Assembly: GCA_022828595.1 (NCBI GenBank)
Contig: JAKGHH010000003.1
Coordinates: 13,144,934 to 13,208,933, forward strand
DNA length: 64,000 nucleotides
Reading direction: 5' to 3'
DNA from: Nelumbo lutea
Lineage: Eukaryota > Streptophyta > Magnoliopsida > Proteales > Nelumbonaceae
Each line of letters begins with the position of its first letter. Position 1 is the first letter of the stretch. Position numbers and translations under genes: made by a program. This document shows, piece after piece, positions 24,682 to 32,897 of the stretch. The notes beneath the pieces are model-generated. The model searched no databases. It was not told where the DNA came from and saw only the letters and a program-made list of their open reading frames with translations.

Positions 24682-27600
24682 GTTTTGCTACTCCAGTCTG
24701 CTATCAAGAGTTGTCAAGGCAACGCCTAGGCAAGAAAGTGCCCAAAGGTTTCAATATTTTGAAGCTTGTGCGTATATTGACTATTCAGGGCAATGATTAT
24801 TCAGAACCAGTCCTCTTCTAATAAGGATGTCTGCTGTCAAACATTCCCTTTAGCTGCTGTCCATGCAAAGAACGCCCCTCTTGAAGGTATGTATTTGGAC
24901 CATACACAACTTGGGAGCATAGTTTCCTCAAGCAAACTTATCTTATTGTAGGACTGAACTTAGATACTTACCTGCTTTTCCCATGCCCAAATTCTTGCAT
25001 CCTCCCTCTGCTGGTCTGTCTTTTCTTGTCTTATCCTGTCACAGAGGTTTGATTGGTTCAATCTCCCAATCATTAAGGTTTTTTCTGAACTGGGGACACC
25101 ATACCACCCCATTTTCTTGTTGCTCATAGCTTTTCAGCACCCACACTTCCTTATCCTGAGAGATCTCATACAATTCACGACCTCATCCAAAGCTGTATTT
25201 CCACACCACTTATCAGTCCAAAATTTGACTCTGTTCCTTTCCCAATTTAATATCGAATTCCTTTTTGAAAGTCAACATATGCTTTCTCTGTTCCATTCCA
25301 AACTGCACAATCTATAGGAACTGAAGCTGGACCCAAGTCCCACCTCCTACACTTTTTCTTTGATAAATGTGAAGTTTTACTATCAAAGGATTGAAACTGT
25401 TACAAGCTTCCCAAAGGGGGTGCGAGATGCAGCCACACCCTTGAGTCAATACAACTCAAAACTAGAAGATTACAACTCAGCCCAACAAAGAAAGTCCCTA
25501 GAAGCCCCTTGTTTACTAAGACATCTACCAATGCATTAGCCGACCTACTCACCCATTGTATTCTGGTTGTCATATGCCTTGCTAGCCACTAAACTTTCAT
25601 TAGAAGGTCCCTACCATAGTGCCATGTAGCAGAGTCCAGATCCAGCAACCATCCTACTACCACCTTAGAATTTCCCTCAAAAATTAGATTATTCACACCA
25701 AGTTTATTTGTGATCTGAATTCCTTGTACAGCAGCTAGCAATTCAGCTCTACTAGAATCCCCTATTCCCACTGGGCTTGAGAAAAAAAAAAGATAAAATA
25801 CTTCCCTCCTCATTTCTCAAAACCCCACCCACACCTGACAGCCCTGGATCATTAACTGCGTCCATCAAAGTTCAACTCAATTTTTAAAACTGGAGGCCTG
25901 ACCGAGGCGTTCCACTACCTAGAGGCATGAGGTGTAGTTTAAAACATAAGAGGCATAAGCCTCCTTAAGAGGAGGGGGGATGAGAAGGAGGAAGGAGGAA
26001 GGGGAGGAGGAAAAAGAGGAAAGAGGATCTCATTTTTCTTTATTTTTAATAAAAATATTTTATATTAAGAAGAATGAAAATGCATAGCACTAGTTGAAAA
26101 GGGGATCTTGTTGAAGCTGAGGCAAGTGAGTGAAGTGATCTAATACTCTTCCACATGATTCTCCCTCTTTTGTGGGCCACACAAAGATAGCTGGATCAAA
26201 AATGAAGGCTTACTTCTGTTGGCAGGTTCCATCTGCACCCATACAAAGCAAAGATCCAATTCCAAATAACCATAGCAAAAAGACAGTATATTAACAAGTG
26301 AAAGCAATTCTCACCATTAGCTTTGCATAAAGTATACCAATTAGGGGTCAAACACAAGAAAGGTCGTTTCTTTTGCAGGTTGTCCAAGCGCTAATCTTCC
26401 CATAAAACACTTCCCAACAAAACAAAGCAATTTTCGGTGGTACAGGCCTAAACGAAACTTCCTTGACTTGGAAAACCCTAGGAACAGAATAAGAATAGGG
26501 GCACTTAAAAACAGAGGCATAAGAAAAGGAGCTTTTTGTGGCTGGTGACCAAATCCTTCTGTCAGGCTTAGAAGGGTCCAAACTCCAAACAAACATTGAC
26601 AAGAAGAAGTAAGCCCAGAAACACAAGTAGCCACATTACCCCCCTCCAAAAACCAATATCCCAATTCAAAAACAAAGAAAGAAGAAAGGACGAAAGGAAT
26701 TTAAAAACATCTTTCCTATACAAAGAAATTGAATGAAGAGAGGGAAAGAGATTCTTCCAAGATTGGTTAGCCACCCAGATGCTGTCCCACCTCCTACCTT
26801 TTATGCCATACTTTCCTACAATTACCTGCCACCATGGTGATAGTTGTATGAGACTTTATTTATAATGTTCTTATTGTTATTGGAGCTTGGCCATAATGTT
26901 TTAATTAGTTTTATTAGTGCTTCAAGCAGATGCAACCTTACTAGGGGCATTTTTGTCGCTGTATACATTTTATTGACAAAGTATGAATAATAAATTGATG
27001 GGGCAGCCACTAATCTTTTGGTACCCCTTTCTTCCTTCAACCCTTATACTCTCTTTCTTCTGTATTGTCTTCTTACTTCCTCGTCTTTCTCCTTTCCTTT
27101 GTTGTTTTTGCCTTATAACAGATTTCCTACCTGGGCTCAGTTTGGAAGGAGTACAAATACAAATATGTACAGTACAAATTCATACAAAATAATAGAAAAT
27201 ACAAGGTTTTGCACTCTACATATTTGTATTTGTACTCCTTCCAAACTGAGTATTAGTATGAAAACGGTTTTTTTCATCATGTGGTTTTACTCCATGCAGT
27301 CTTGAGATCAGCTGACTGCATGGAAGGGTGAAAGGCTGATTGTTTTATCCCCTAGAGCCTGATCCTTGGATTTTTTTGGTAGTTTCTGCTGGCCCGGGAA
27401 GAGTTCTTGGAGAAGAGTCCAAAAACAGGAAGGATTGGAGAGAGAGAAAAAAGCAATTTCTTTATGCAGGGATTGGATGACACCCGCTGAAAGTGGTGGC
27501 TGGAGTTTTTCTGGTCTCTTAGATTTTTTTTTTTATGTGGGTGATTGCATCTGGAGAGGTTTCTGGATTGACTGGAGAAACTGATTAGCTGTTCTCCAGT

Positions 27601-29968
27601 AGTCCAGTTTCTCCTGAACCCAGAAGTGAAAGGGACCTAACACTAGGAGTGATTCTATGCTTGACTCAAGTGAAGTTTTTTGTTTTTGCTTGACTTATGT
27701 CTATTCCCAGAGGAGATCAATTGCACCTAGAAGCAATACAGATTCGGGTGATATTGACCTAGGGGGTCCAATTTCTCCTAGAACCCTGTTTTCTGTTGGA
27801 GGGTCTTGGAAGGAGCCTGATTACTGTGTTTGGTGGTTTATTGCCTCTCTAAGATCATTTGATTGGTTGTTTACACTGTTTTGATTCATTTGAAAACAAT
27901 GGAAGCATCTAGAAGTGATCAAAAGTCAGGGGAGAGTTTGGAATGGATCTGCGAGGAATGGGAGAGATACCAAAAAACCAAATCACTACTATGAGGTTGG
28001 ATGGAGTGAGTTATCTTGAATGGGCTCAATCTGTACTCATGGTTATTGAGGAAAGTTGGGGTATATCACAGGGGACACAAAGAAACCAAAGTCCTCTGAT
28101 TTGTTCTGTCTCATGCCAGATGGGTGCAGGAGAAATATATGGTCATGACCTGGCTGTGTAATTCAAAGTTTCCCCACATCCGTATGTACACTTAGGGCCT
28201 GTTCGCTTGCTCTGAAGTCTGACATCTGAAAGTGCAAAAATTACATTAAGAGGTATATTGGTATTGGTGAACTTTTCTTTCCTCTGAACTCTAAATGCAA
28301 AAAATGTTGTTCTAAATCCTGAATTCCTAGTTCTGAATTCTGAAAATTATCAAATATCTATTTTGACCCCATATATGAGAGTTTTTGTTTGTCTTTTTGG
28401 GGGTATCATTGGAAAGCAAAAAAGTTGTATGATTGCACTTTAAGAGATAAAAGATAAGAGGAAATGAACAACCATTTTTCTCTTAAAATTAAAGGATTCC
28501 TAAGAGATAAGAGTTAAGAGGAAATGAACAAGCCCTTAGACATAGATTATCTTTGATGCCCCTGTTGTATAGTGTCTATATGGGATTTTCTTGTATCTAT
28601 GTTTTCTGGATAGTGCAATACAATACCTAATATTGTTCAAATTCAAAAAAAAAAAAGAAAAAGAAAAAAACAAGGACCCCATCCCATCATAATGTTAATT
28701 TCTCTTATTCTCACTACAAGTAACACACTTACACATTCTCTCCTCTATATCTCTATCGGCTCTGTCCCTTCATATGTTTGTTTTCTCTTCTTTTTTTTTC
28801 TTTTTATTTACACACTCTCTTTATCTCCTTTTGCATTAACAGGACAGAGATCCATCCCCTAGGTTTAGGTTACATAATGTTTCTTTAATTACACTTTAAT
28901 GGTCAATGCTTTTATGTTAGTTCTGTTTTAATGATTACTAGTTGCTACACCAAGGGAAACAAGTTCGTTCACAAAATAATAGGTAACAGGCTAAAACAAA
29001 CCATATCTTTGGTATCAAAAAGCACTGCCTAGACAATTCATAGTCTTGGTGCAGAGACCATAAATGAGAGTTTTAGAGTGATGTTCAGTTCTAGCAATTG
29101 CTTAGGCACTGTATGTGTTTGTGCTTGATACTCTGTGTGTGCGTGTGTGTGTGTGTGTGTGTGTGAGACAGAGACAGAGACAATACGGTACCAAAGACAC
29201 AAGCTCACTTCCACTCGGAGACATTTTGTGCAAAGTTACTCTTGAGAGGCTAGTTATCTAAATTGTTTTGCAAATAGTATACTAAATATTAGTTACAAAA
29301 AATGCTCTTCTGTTCTTTTTTTATTTTCTATCAATAGTTAATACTCTTCTGTTCTGTTCAAATATCTTCGCAATGTCATAAAACTCCTCCAACATTTAAA
29401 CTGGAGTTATTGAAACCTTCAAACTATAGAGAGATAATGATAAAAGTAATCCAATTATGTTGCAATTGTACATCACAATCCATTTTCAATCAGAAGAAAT
29501 AATTCATAAGATGATCTTAAGAAAACAAAGATTAATATCGTCAAAAAAAAACCTATAGTAATACGAAAATCCGCTACACATGAAATAATTCATAAAACGA
29601 TCTTAAGAAAACAAATATTAATATCGTCAAAGAAAAGAAAAAAAAAAAAAAAGAAAGAAAAAACTATAGTAATACGAAAATCCGCTACCATAACCAAATC
29701 GCCAAAGCATGGAAGTGAAGGAGAAGAAACAGAAACGAACAAACATGGGGATCGGAGATGTATCTAAACCAACCTTGAACTTAACGGGAAGATTGGCCTC
29801 TCGATCATTACAGTAGATCGTGCGATGACCTGGAGCCTGGGGCTGGACTCGACCTAGATGAATGGTTTGCGAGGAAGACTGGCGTTCACTCCCAAACGAG
29901 CTCATGGAAGTAGCTCTTGACCCACCGAGCCTTGACCTCGATGGCCTAACCCTATCCCATCCGTTCAT
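13534..29968 (-). CDS. ALA3: P4-type phospholipid-transporting ATPase, ALA3-like (5' five exons)
   Basis: P4-ATPases (flippases) use ATP to move phospholipids to the cytosolic leaflet; plant ALA3 acts in Golgi/secretory membranes with an ALIS beta subunit (family knowledge). Five exons are visible: 29,968-29,774; 24,410-24,345; 24,192-24,131; 13,922-13,841; 13,644-13,534. Joined, they give 172 residues in one frame. Residues 40-65 hold '[15 protein letters not shown]'; exon 2 '[18 protein letters not shown]'; exons 3-4 cover TM1 and TM2 with '[13 protein letters not shown]'; exon 5 begins the actuator domain, '[11 protein letters not shown]'. All introns are GT-AG; two are 152 and 196 bp, two are 5.4 and 10.2 kb. 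The family is about 1,200 residues, so the ion/lipid path and the DKTGT phosphorylation site lie outside. The ALA3 assignment rests on the N-terminal match; another ALA paralogue is possible. Confidence 0.88.
13841..13922 (-). CDS. ALA3: ALA3-like exon 4 (TM2)
   Basis: 82 nt. The first base completes Ser, then '[20 protein letters not shown]' and 'KEAFEDW'. This is the second membrane helix and the conserved 'KE..ED' end. Acceptor GTGCAG, donor GTAAGT. Separated from exon 3 by a 10.2-kb intron full of LINEs. Confidence 0.9.
13923..14296. other. ALA3-like intron 3, right part: nothing recognised
   Basis: A/T-rich intron sequence up to the T-run that marks the 3' end of the LINE at 14,297. No motif seen. 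Confidence 0.4.
14443..14772 (-). pseudogene. LINE C-terminal RNase H
   Basis: 110 codons: '[20 protein letters not shown]', '[18 protein letters not shown]' and '[15 protein letters not shown]'. Catalytic-type Glu (AEILA), Asp (GDSE) and late Asp (ADGLA) are present. The first Asp block lies just upstream at about 14,800 in another frame. The closest relative in the window is the RNase H at 63,714-63,995. Confidence 0.8.
14987..16389 (-). pseudogene. LINE ORF2 thumb and zf-RVT region
   Basis: A 353-codon open frame (16,389-15,328) has '[20 protein letters not shown]', '[20 protein letters not shown]' and '[20 protein letters not shown]', the conserved region after the RT palm. The next frame (15,307-14,987) has the zinc-binding segment '[20 protein letters not shown]'. 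The long open frame shows the copy is fairly young. Plus-strand readings at 15,425-16,126 are antisense. Confidence 0.85.
16411..17135 (-). pseudogene. LINE reverse transcriptase core
   Basis: 17,135-16,887 gives '[20 protein letters not shown]' and '[19 protein letters not shown]'. After a stop, 16,871-16,491 gives '[16 protein letters not shown]' and '[18 protein letters not shown]'. A TAG at the usual Gln codon precedes '[13 protein letters not shown]' near 16,475-16,440, where FADD carries the catalytic aspartates. Three nonsense changes within this span rule out activity. Confidence 0.85.
17151..18524 (-). pseudogene. LINE ORF2 endonuclease and linker
   Basis: ATG at 18,524 opens '[20 protein letters not shown]', the classic start of plant LINE ORF2. 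A TAA stops it at 18,424-18,422, then the frame goes on ('[20 protein letters not shown]', '[17 protein letters not shown]') to 18,119. A frame change leads into 18,161-17,151 with '[14 protein letters not shown]', '[14 protein letters not shown]' and '[10 protein letters not shown]'. These are the endonuclease/exonuclease/phosphatase motifs (GDFN, SDH), followed by the linker '[20 protein letters not shown]' and '[17 protein letters not shown]', the entry to RT. Confidence 0.82.
18561..21236 (-). pseudogene. LINE ORF1
   Basis: The reading starts near 21,236 ('[20 protein letters not shown]'). It continues in shifted frames with '[20 protein letters not shown]' and '[14 protein letters not shown]' (20,804-21,025) and '[20 protein letters not shown]' (20,370-20,807). 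It ends in a 323-codon charged reading (19,532-18,561) that terminates 37 bases before the ORF2 ATG. I infer an RNA-binding ORF1 protein from position. The DUF4283 core seen in the 1-2,660 remnants is not clearly readable here, so the N-terminal half is diverged or damaged. Confidence 0.6.
21237..22772 (+). mobile_element. LINE 3' end split by an insertion
   Basis: At 21,241-21,288 the plus strand encodes '[13 protein letters not shown]', part of zf-RVT. The reading resumes after the insertion at 22,045 with '[18 protein letters not shown]'. RNase H follows: '[20 protein letters not shown]' and '[18 protein letters not shown]' (22,347-22,553). A poly-A run ends it at 22,765-22,772. The 5' part is missing, cut where the minus-strand LINE begins. 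Confidence 0.72.
21285..22044. mobile_element. LTR-like insertion with CTAG flanks
   Basis: The segment 21,289-22,040 (752 bp) starts TGTGACGG and ends CCCCGTGACA, flanked by CTAG on both sides (21,285-21,288 and 22,041-22,044). It interrupts a LINE reading that continues on the other side. It shares AACTTAACGTACTCTTTGA and its right end with the insertion at 979-1,426. It is GC-richer than its surroundings and I see no coding content. Probably a solo LTR; a short non-autonomous element is an alternative. Confidence 0.6.
22927..24061 (+). mobile_element. 5'-truncated LINE: zf-RVT and RNase H
   Basis: The frame 22,927-23,439 encodes '[16 protein letters not shown]', '[20 protein letters not shown]' and '[20 protein letters not shown]' (zf-RVT). 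RNase H follows with frame changes: '[20 protein letters not shown]' (23,540), '[15 protein letters not shown]' (23,725) and '[16 protein letters not shown]'. The A-run at 24,054-24,061 is the tail, and a short copy of the same 3' end (ATTCAGCACTGTT) follows it. It lies 70 bp from ALA3-like exon 3. Confidence 0.8.
24131..24192 (-). CDS. ALA3: ALA3-like exon 3 (TM1)
   Basis: 62 nt, '[20 protein letters not shown]' plus two bases of a Ser codon completed by exon 4. Contains the first membrane helix. Acceptor TGACAG, donor GTACTC. Intron 2 is 152 bp. Confidence 0.88.
24345..24410 (-). CDS. ALA3: ALA3-like exon 2
   Basis: 22 codons between CCAG acceptor and GTAACT donor: '[20 protein letters not shown]' plus EQ. 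This is the invariant P4-ATPase N-terminal block before the first membrane helix. Phase 0 on both sides. Confidence 0.9.
24411..25352. other. ALA3-like intron 1, left part, with (CAT)n microsatellite
   Basis: Mostly unassigned A/T-rich intron. A run of about ten CAT repeats occupies 24,649-24,679. Near 24,712 a GTCAAGGCAACGCCTAGGC string resembles the end of the hAT MITEs described elsewhere, but no partner end was found. Confidence 0.5.
25353..26780 (-). mobile_element. 5'-truncated LINE (zf-RVT, RNase H) with inner insertion
   Basis: From right to left: '[15 protein letters not shown]' (26,740), '[20 protein letters not shown]', '[19 protein letters not shown]' (26,440), '[20 protein letters not shown]' (26,350-26,290; zf-RVT). 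RNase H comes at about 25,890-25,589: 'IELNFDGRS', '[17 protein letters not shown]' and '[12 protein letters not shown]'. Between 25,890 and 26,150 lies A/G-rich DNA with GAGGCATAAGCCTCC-like motifs that is not LINE, probably a later insertion. The tail is at about 25,353. Confidence 0.75.
26781..27360 (+). repeat. Probable LTR-like sequence with a hairpin
   Basis: Contains GGGGCATTTTTGTCGC near 26,944 and a pyrimidine-rich tract (27,030-27,100), features also seen in the copia LTRs here. It precedes a copia gag start at 27,900. I cannot fix LTR boundaries or a primer site. The hairpin at 27,136-27,250 is listed separately. Confidence 0.3.
27136..27250. repeat. Perfect 34-bp inverted repeat (hairpin)
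   Basis: Arms 27,136-27,169 and 27,217-27,250 are exact reverse complements over 34 bp, beginning CTCAGTTTGGAAGGAGTAC, with a 47-bp loop. It could be a very short foldback/MITE copy or a recent inverted duplication. No clear target-site duplication is visible. Confidence 0.8.
27361..28191 (+). pseudogene. copia leader and gag start (fragment E)
   Basis: At 27,943-28,161 the plus strand encodes '[20 protein letters not shown]', the opening gag block (compare 'IKLDGTNYLAWAQS' of element B). An ATG in another frame lies at 27,899. Upstream is a leader-like stretch without a clear primer site. The reading ends at a PIF/Harbinger MITE. No later copia domains follow. Confidence 0.5.
28195..28535. 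mobile_element. PIF/Harbinger (Tourist-like) MITE
   Basis: Starts GGGCCTGTTCGCTTG and ends GAAATGAACAAGCCC, an inverted repeat with 11 of 14 bases matching. Flanked by TTA on both sides (28,192-28,194; 28,536-28,538), the target duplication of the PIF/Harbinger superfamily. 341 bp, non-coding, with related internal repeats (AAGAGATAAGAG). It lies in intron 1 of the ALA3-like gene. Confidence 0.72.
28536..29773. other. ALA3-like intron 1, right part, with (GT)n
   Basis: No coding motif seen. A (GT)n microsatellite with two interruptions runs 29,133-29,166, followed by GAGACA repeats. The string AAATCCGCTACACATGAAATAATTC region at 29,500-29,690 contains a short direct duplication (AACAAAnATTAATATCGTCAAA twice, about 100 bp apart). 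Confidence 0.5.
29774..29968 (-). CDS. ALA3: ALA3-like exon 1 (start codon)
   Basis: 65 codons from ATG 29,968 to AAG 29,776-29,774, followed by a GT donor. The N-terminus is Ser/Arg-rich, then '[20 protein letters not shown]'. This ATG is chosen because the reading continues in frame into the conserved 'YCNDRE' block and no in-frame upstream exon is needed. Ends phase 0. Confidence 0.88.
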
Positions 29969-30836
29969 TGTAGAATATCAATCGAATCACAGATCGAAGA
30001 GGAATTCCGTAAAGTAAACCAGAATGAACAACGACAGGTGCTAAATCAGAAACAGAATTCGATCGGTTAACGCAGCAAGCTACACTTCTCGCCGTTCCCT
30101 TGTCTATGTATGGGTTGGTCGTGCAAAGAATAGCCAAGGAAAAGGAAGGAGAACAGCGACGGCGAACGGCGAAAGAAGGATTCAAAGTTCAAAGTTCAAA
30201 CCCCCCTCATTGATTTCATTTTAATTTTGCTCCCTTTTATGTCCTTTCTGTTTTCTCTTCTCCCGATCCGCGTCGCTTGTCTTTTTCCATTTTTCCCCCC
30301 TTTTGGTTTTTCTCCTTATATACCCAAAAAAAAAAAAAAAAGCCTGGAGCTGAAAACCTGATACAGGGGAGTGATACCAAATACCTACGTACGTGATACA
30401 TCCCGTCAGTGAGCTAATAAGTGTACGTGTTGAGAGTTGATTGGGTTTTGTAGCCCATTGTACTCGGCTTGTTTGTTGCCGATCGCGGGTCTTCTTTGCA
30501 ATATATGTTTTCTCTGTCCGTAGCGCGTGGCCACGTAGGATAAGGACTTTTTTTTTGTGTTTAGTAACTCGCGGTCCCGCGCCAAAGCTGGAAGTTGGCT
30601 CACTTGGCGATATGGCAGTTAACGAATTGGAGTCTGCAGACGTTATTTCATTGTTTCGTATATTTGGCCGCTGATGGTCGATGGAAATGGAATAATTGAT
30701 CACCCGGTCAAAATAATAATCTTCAACCTTTATCTATGTTCTGAACTCTGAAGCGTTTTGGAAATTCAGTTCAGTGTGAACCCTTTGTTTTTTTTTTCTT
30801 TTTTTTTTTTGGGTATTGAACCCCTTGTCTTTGTAC
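29969..30836 (-). other. 5' UTR and upstream region of the ALA3-like gene
   Basis: Sequence between the start codon and the next transposon. It includes the candidate TATA box and ACGT-core motifs (near 30,390 and GGCCACGTAG near 30,528). ORFs in both strands here lack any recognisable domain and are treated as chance. Confidence 0.5.
30315..30322 (-). promoter_or_regulatory. Candidate TATA box of the ALA3-like gene
   Basis: Minus strand reads TATATAAG, about 347 bp upstream of the ATG at 29,968. It would give a 5' UTR of roughly 310 bp. Position and match fit, but no transcript evidence is available here. Confidence 0.45.
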
Positions 30837-31113
30837 CATGGTTTTCGAAATTGGACCGGACCGGATGGTCCAACCAAAAAAACCTGAAATTAATCAGGTG
30901 ATCAGTTTTAGTTTTCCCCAAAATCATAAATTTGCCCAAAAACATTGATTTTGGTCAGCAAACTGTTGACCTAGGTGGTTAACCATTTGAATCGTTCAAA
31001 CGTTTTGACTATTTTTTATTTTTTTACAGAACGGGCCGACCATTCGAACTATTTGACTCAGTAACCGGACCCCTGACCGATTCGGTCTCCAAGTCATTTT
31101 TTTAAAAACCATG
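30837..31113. mobile_element. hAT-type MITE
   Basis: Starts CATGGTTTTCGAAA and ends TTTTTAAAAACCATG, an imperfect terminal inversion. Flanks CTTTGTAC (30,829-30,836) and CCTTGTAT (31,114-31,121) agree at 6 of 8 bases, the hAT target length. Interior rich in GGACCGGACC and GACTCGGTAACCGG-like motifs. 277 bp, non-coding. Confidence 0.65.
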
Positions 31114-31318
31114 CCTTGTATCCACATAGGGGCAGTATTTCATTTTTTCTTGGCATAACACCACTTTTTTCAACAAGATTCTAATAATTCTTCTTAAAAA
31201 AATGATGGAAGCCTATATCGACACCTCTTATGCGACAATTTACTCACCAATGTATAAATCTTTTGTTGGGCATTATTCTTTTCTTTCTTTCTTGCATAGA
31301 GAAAATATATATTTTTTA

Positions 31319-31445
31319 GGATAAATTTCGTAAACTATTCTTATGATTTAATATATTCTTACTATTTGAAAATTGACTAGTGCCACTCCTACTGTTTTTG
31401 ACAATTGGTTAATACTTTCCTTATGTTAATATCCCTTAATTTTCT
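31319..31445 (+). repeat. Left terminal inverted repeat of the Pack-MULE
   Basis: About 127 bp, complementary with scattered mismatches and small gaps to 32,755-32,888. The two repeats are clearly diverged, so the insertion is not recent. Confidence 0.8.
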
Positions 31446-31671
31446 GTTAACAAAAAGTTTAAAAATATTATTTTACCCTTTAGATAAGTTTGTGGGTCAT
31501 TCATTGCTCAGATGTTAGCGGATCCTACTCCAACTTTTAAAGAATAAAAGAATCATCGGTGCTCTCTAACTTGTTTTCAATACAAATGTTAGTTGAGATG
31601 AGTAGTCATGTTTTCACTTCCGCCACCACCTAGGACCCAAGTGAATTATGCGAGATGAATTGAGCTACTAC

Positions 31672-32367
31672 CCAAGCCCACTCCGGTTGCAGTCGCAGCT
31701 CCAGTCGATTGAAATCCCTATAGATGAGTAATAGTGAATGGATTGGGAAGCAACATATGGATGGGGGTAGATGATGACGAAGGTGGTTGAGGAGGTGGAG
31801 AAGGCGACCTTGTTTATGGGTTTCATAAGGAAAAGTTGCATGGCAGCTGCCGAGTCCGCATTTAGGCTTGAAATCTGATGATGCTGAGCTATACTATGTC
31901 TGTCACGGTTAGTGCTCGCACAATCATTTGCTGCTGGTGTTGTCGCCGTAGGCAGTGGTCGTGGTAGCCGGTAATTTGAGGCGATCTGATTCTCTAAGAA
32001 GTTGGCAGCCACAAGGACACCTGGTTGGAAATTGAACATCTTCAATAACATCCCACCCGTTTCATAACCTGACAACTCCCCAAATTCTTTTACTTATATT
32101 CCCACCAAAGGTGGAGGCACCTTGAACCCTTGTGCACCCTCAGTTTGTCCCTCTGGCTTTGTTGTGCGGTGTGTTGCGCCTGCTATTGCTCTTGGTATGT
32201 TGTAGTCGATTTGTCAAAACCATTGGAGAAACTAATGACAAGCGGAAACACCAACCCACCGCTGAAGTCGTGGAAGAAATCTTCGGTATAGCCACTGGTA
32301 CTGAAGACAAGTGCCGGCGCATGGTGCTGGATTTGGTAGGGATCGGAGGTGAGAGTGAGCTCTTTCA
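31672..32367 (-). pseudogene. Captured N-terminal fragment of a BEL1-like homeodomain (BLH) gene
   Basis: The minus strand, in two to three frames, reads in order: 'FSNGFDKSTTTYQEQ' (near 32,195), 'QRDKLRV' and 'GFKVPPPLVGI' (about 32,150-32,100), 'YETGGMLLKMFNFQPG' (32,070), 'FLENQIASNYRLPRPLP', 'QHHQISSLNADSAAAMQLFL' (31,880-31,820) and 'STPIHMLLPNP' (about 31,755, shifted frame). From family knowledge, this order and wording (SFSNGF, RRDKLRVQGF, YETAGMLSEMF, NADSAAAMQLFLMNP, LHMLLPNP) is the N-terminal region of plant BLH/BELL transcription factors. The SKY/BELL and homeodomain parts are absent. A TAG after 'QEQ' and at least two frameshifts make it a pseudogene. The true donor gene is not in this window. 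Confidence 0.78.
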
Positions 32368-32754
32368 TGCCTGAGATGATGCTACCGCTTTTACTTCATC
32401 ATCTTCCGTCTCGGATCAACTGTTCATTTGCGGAGGGCTTGAAGGTCGGCGGGTCATCTGTTCATCATCTTTCGTCTCGGCTATTCAGTTCTCTCTCCAC
32501 AACAACTAATGAGTTTTTTCAATAAAATTTATTTTTCGTGAAAAAGAAAACATTACCTGTAGATGGAAATTAACAAGTTGGTCAATCTCCATTCGTCTCT
32601 TGGTTTATGGCAAAAGTCACACTCAGATCTATTGAGAAGTTTTAGGGATGGTATTTTAGGAGCAAATATGGTATTTTTAGGAATGGAAGTGGGAAGGGTA
32701 TTTTCAGAATTTTTGATATATATTAGTCACATGATATCACATGTAATGGAAAGT

Positions 32755-32888
32755 TAACGGATGCTAACAGTAAGGGTAGAGTTAGCTAATTGTCAAAAAC
32801 AATAAGGGTAACGTTAGTCAATTTTCAAATAGTAAGGATACAATTAATTAATTAGCTAAACCATAAGGGTAGTTTAAAAAATTTACCC
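32755..32888 (-). repeat. Right terminal inverted repeat of the Pack-MULE
   Basis: Reverse complement of the left repeat. It keeps the GGGTAAATTT end typical of plant MULE termini and the TTTGAAAATTGACTA and TTTTTGACAATTAG blocks. Confidence 0.8.
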
Positions 32889-32897
32889 TATATTTTA

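Larger units (their letters stand above)
31319..32888. mobile_element. Mutator-like element carrying a gene fragment (Pack-MULE)
   Basis: Long terminal inverted repeats of about 125-135 bp: the left begins GGATAAATTTCGTAAAC at 31,319. The right, read on the other strand from 32,888, begins GGGTAAATTTTTTAAAC. Both contain TTACTATTTGAAAATTGACTA and GTTTTTGACAATT. Flanking 9-mers TATTTTTTA (31,310-31,318) and TATATTTTA (32,889-32,897) agree at 8 of 9 bases. A 9-bp duplication and long TIRs define Mutator-like elements. The interior has no transposase but holds a piece of a BEL1-like homeobox gene, which makes it a Pack-MULE. It lies between the PI4K and ALA3-like genes. Confidence 0.82.

Noticed and set aside
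24700..24760. A further hAT MITE in ALA3-like intron 1
   Set aside because: One end-like motif (GTCAAGGCAACGCCTAGGC) was seen but no opposite end or flanking duplication.
29627..29773. Continuation of the ALA3-like exon 1 reading past 29,774
   Set aside because: The extra residues are Phe/Tyr-rich translation of intron; exon 2 joins in phase at the GT after Lys 65.
30221..30703. 160-residue minus ORF and a 77-residue plus ORF upstream of the ALA3-like gene
   Set aside because: They cover the probable promoter and 5' UTR, contain a poly-F/poly-A translation, and match no family I know.
31668..32075. A functional BLH gene
   Set aside because: Only the N-terminal part is present, with a stop and frameshifts and no SKY/BELL or homeodomain, between Mutator-like TIRs.
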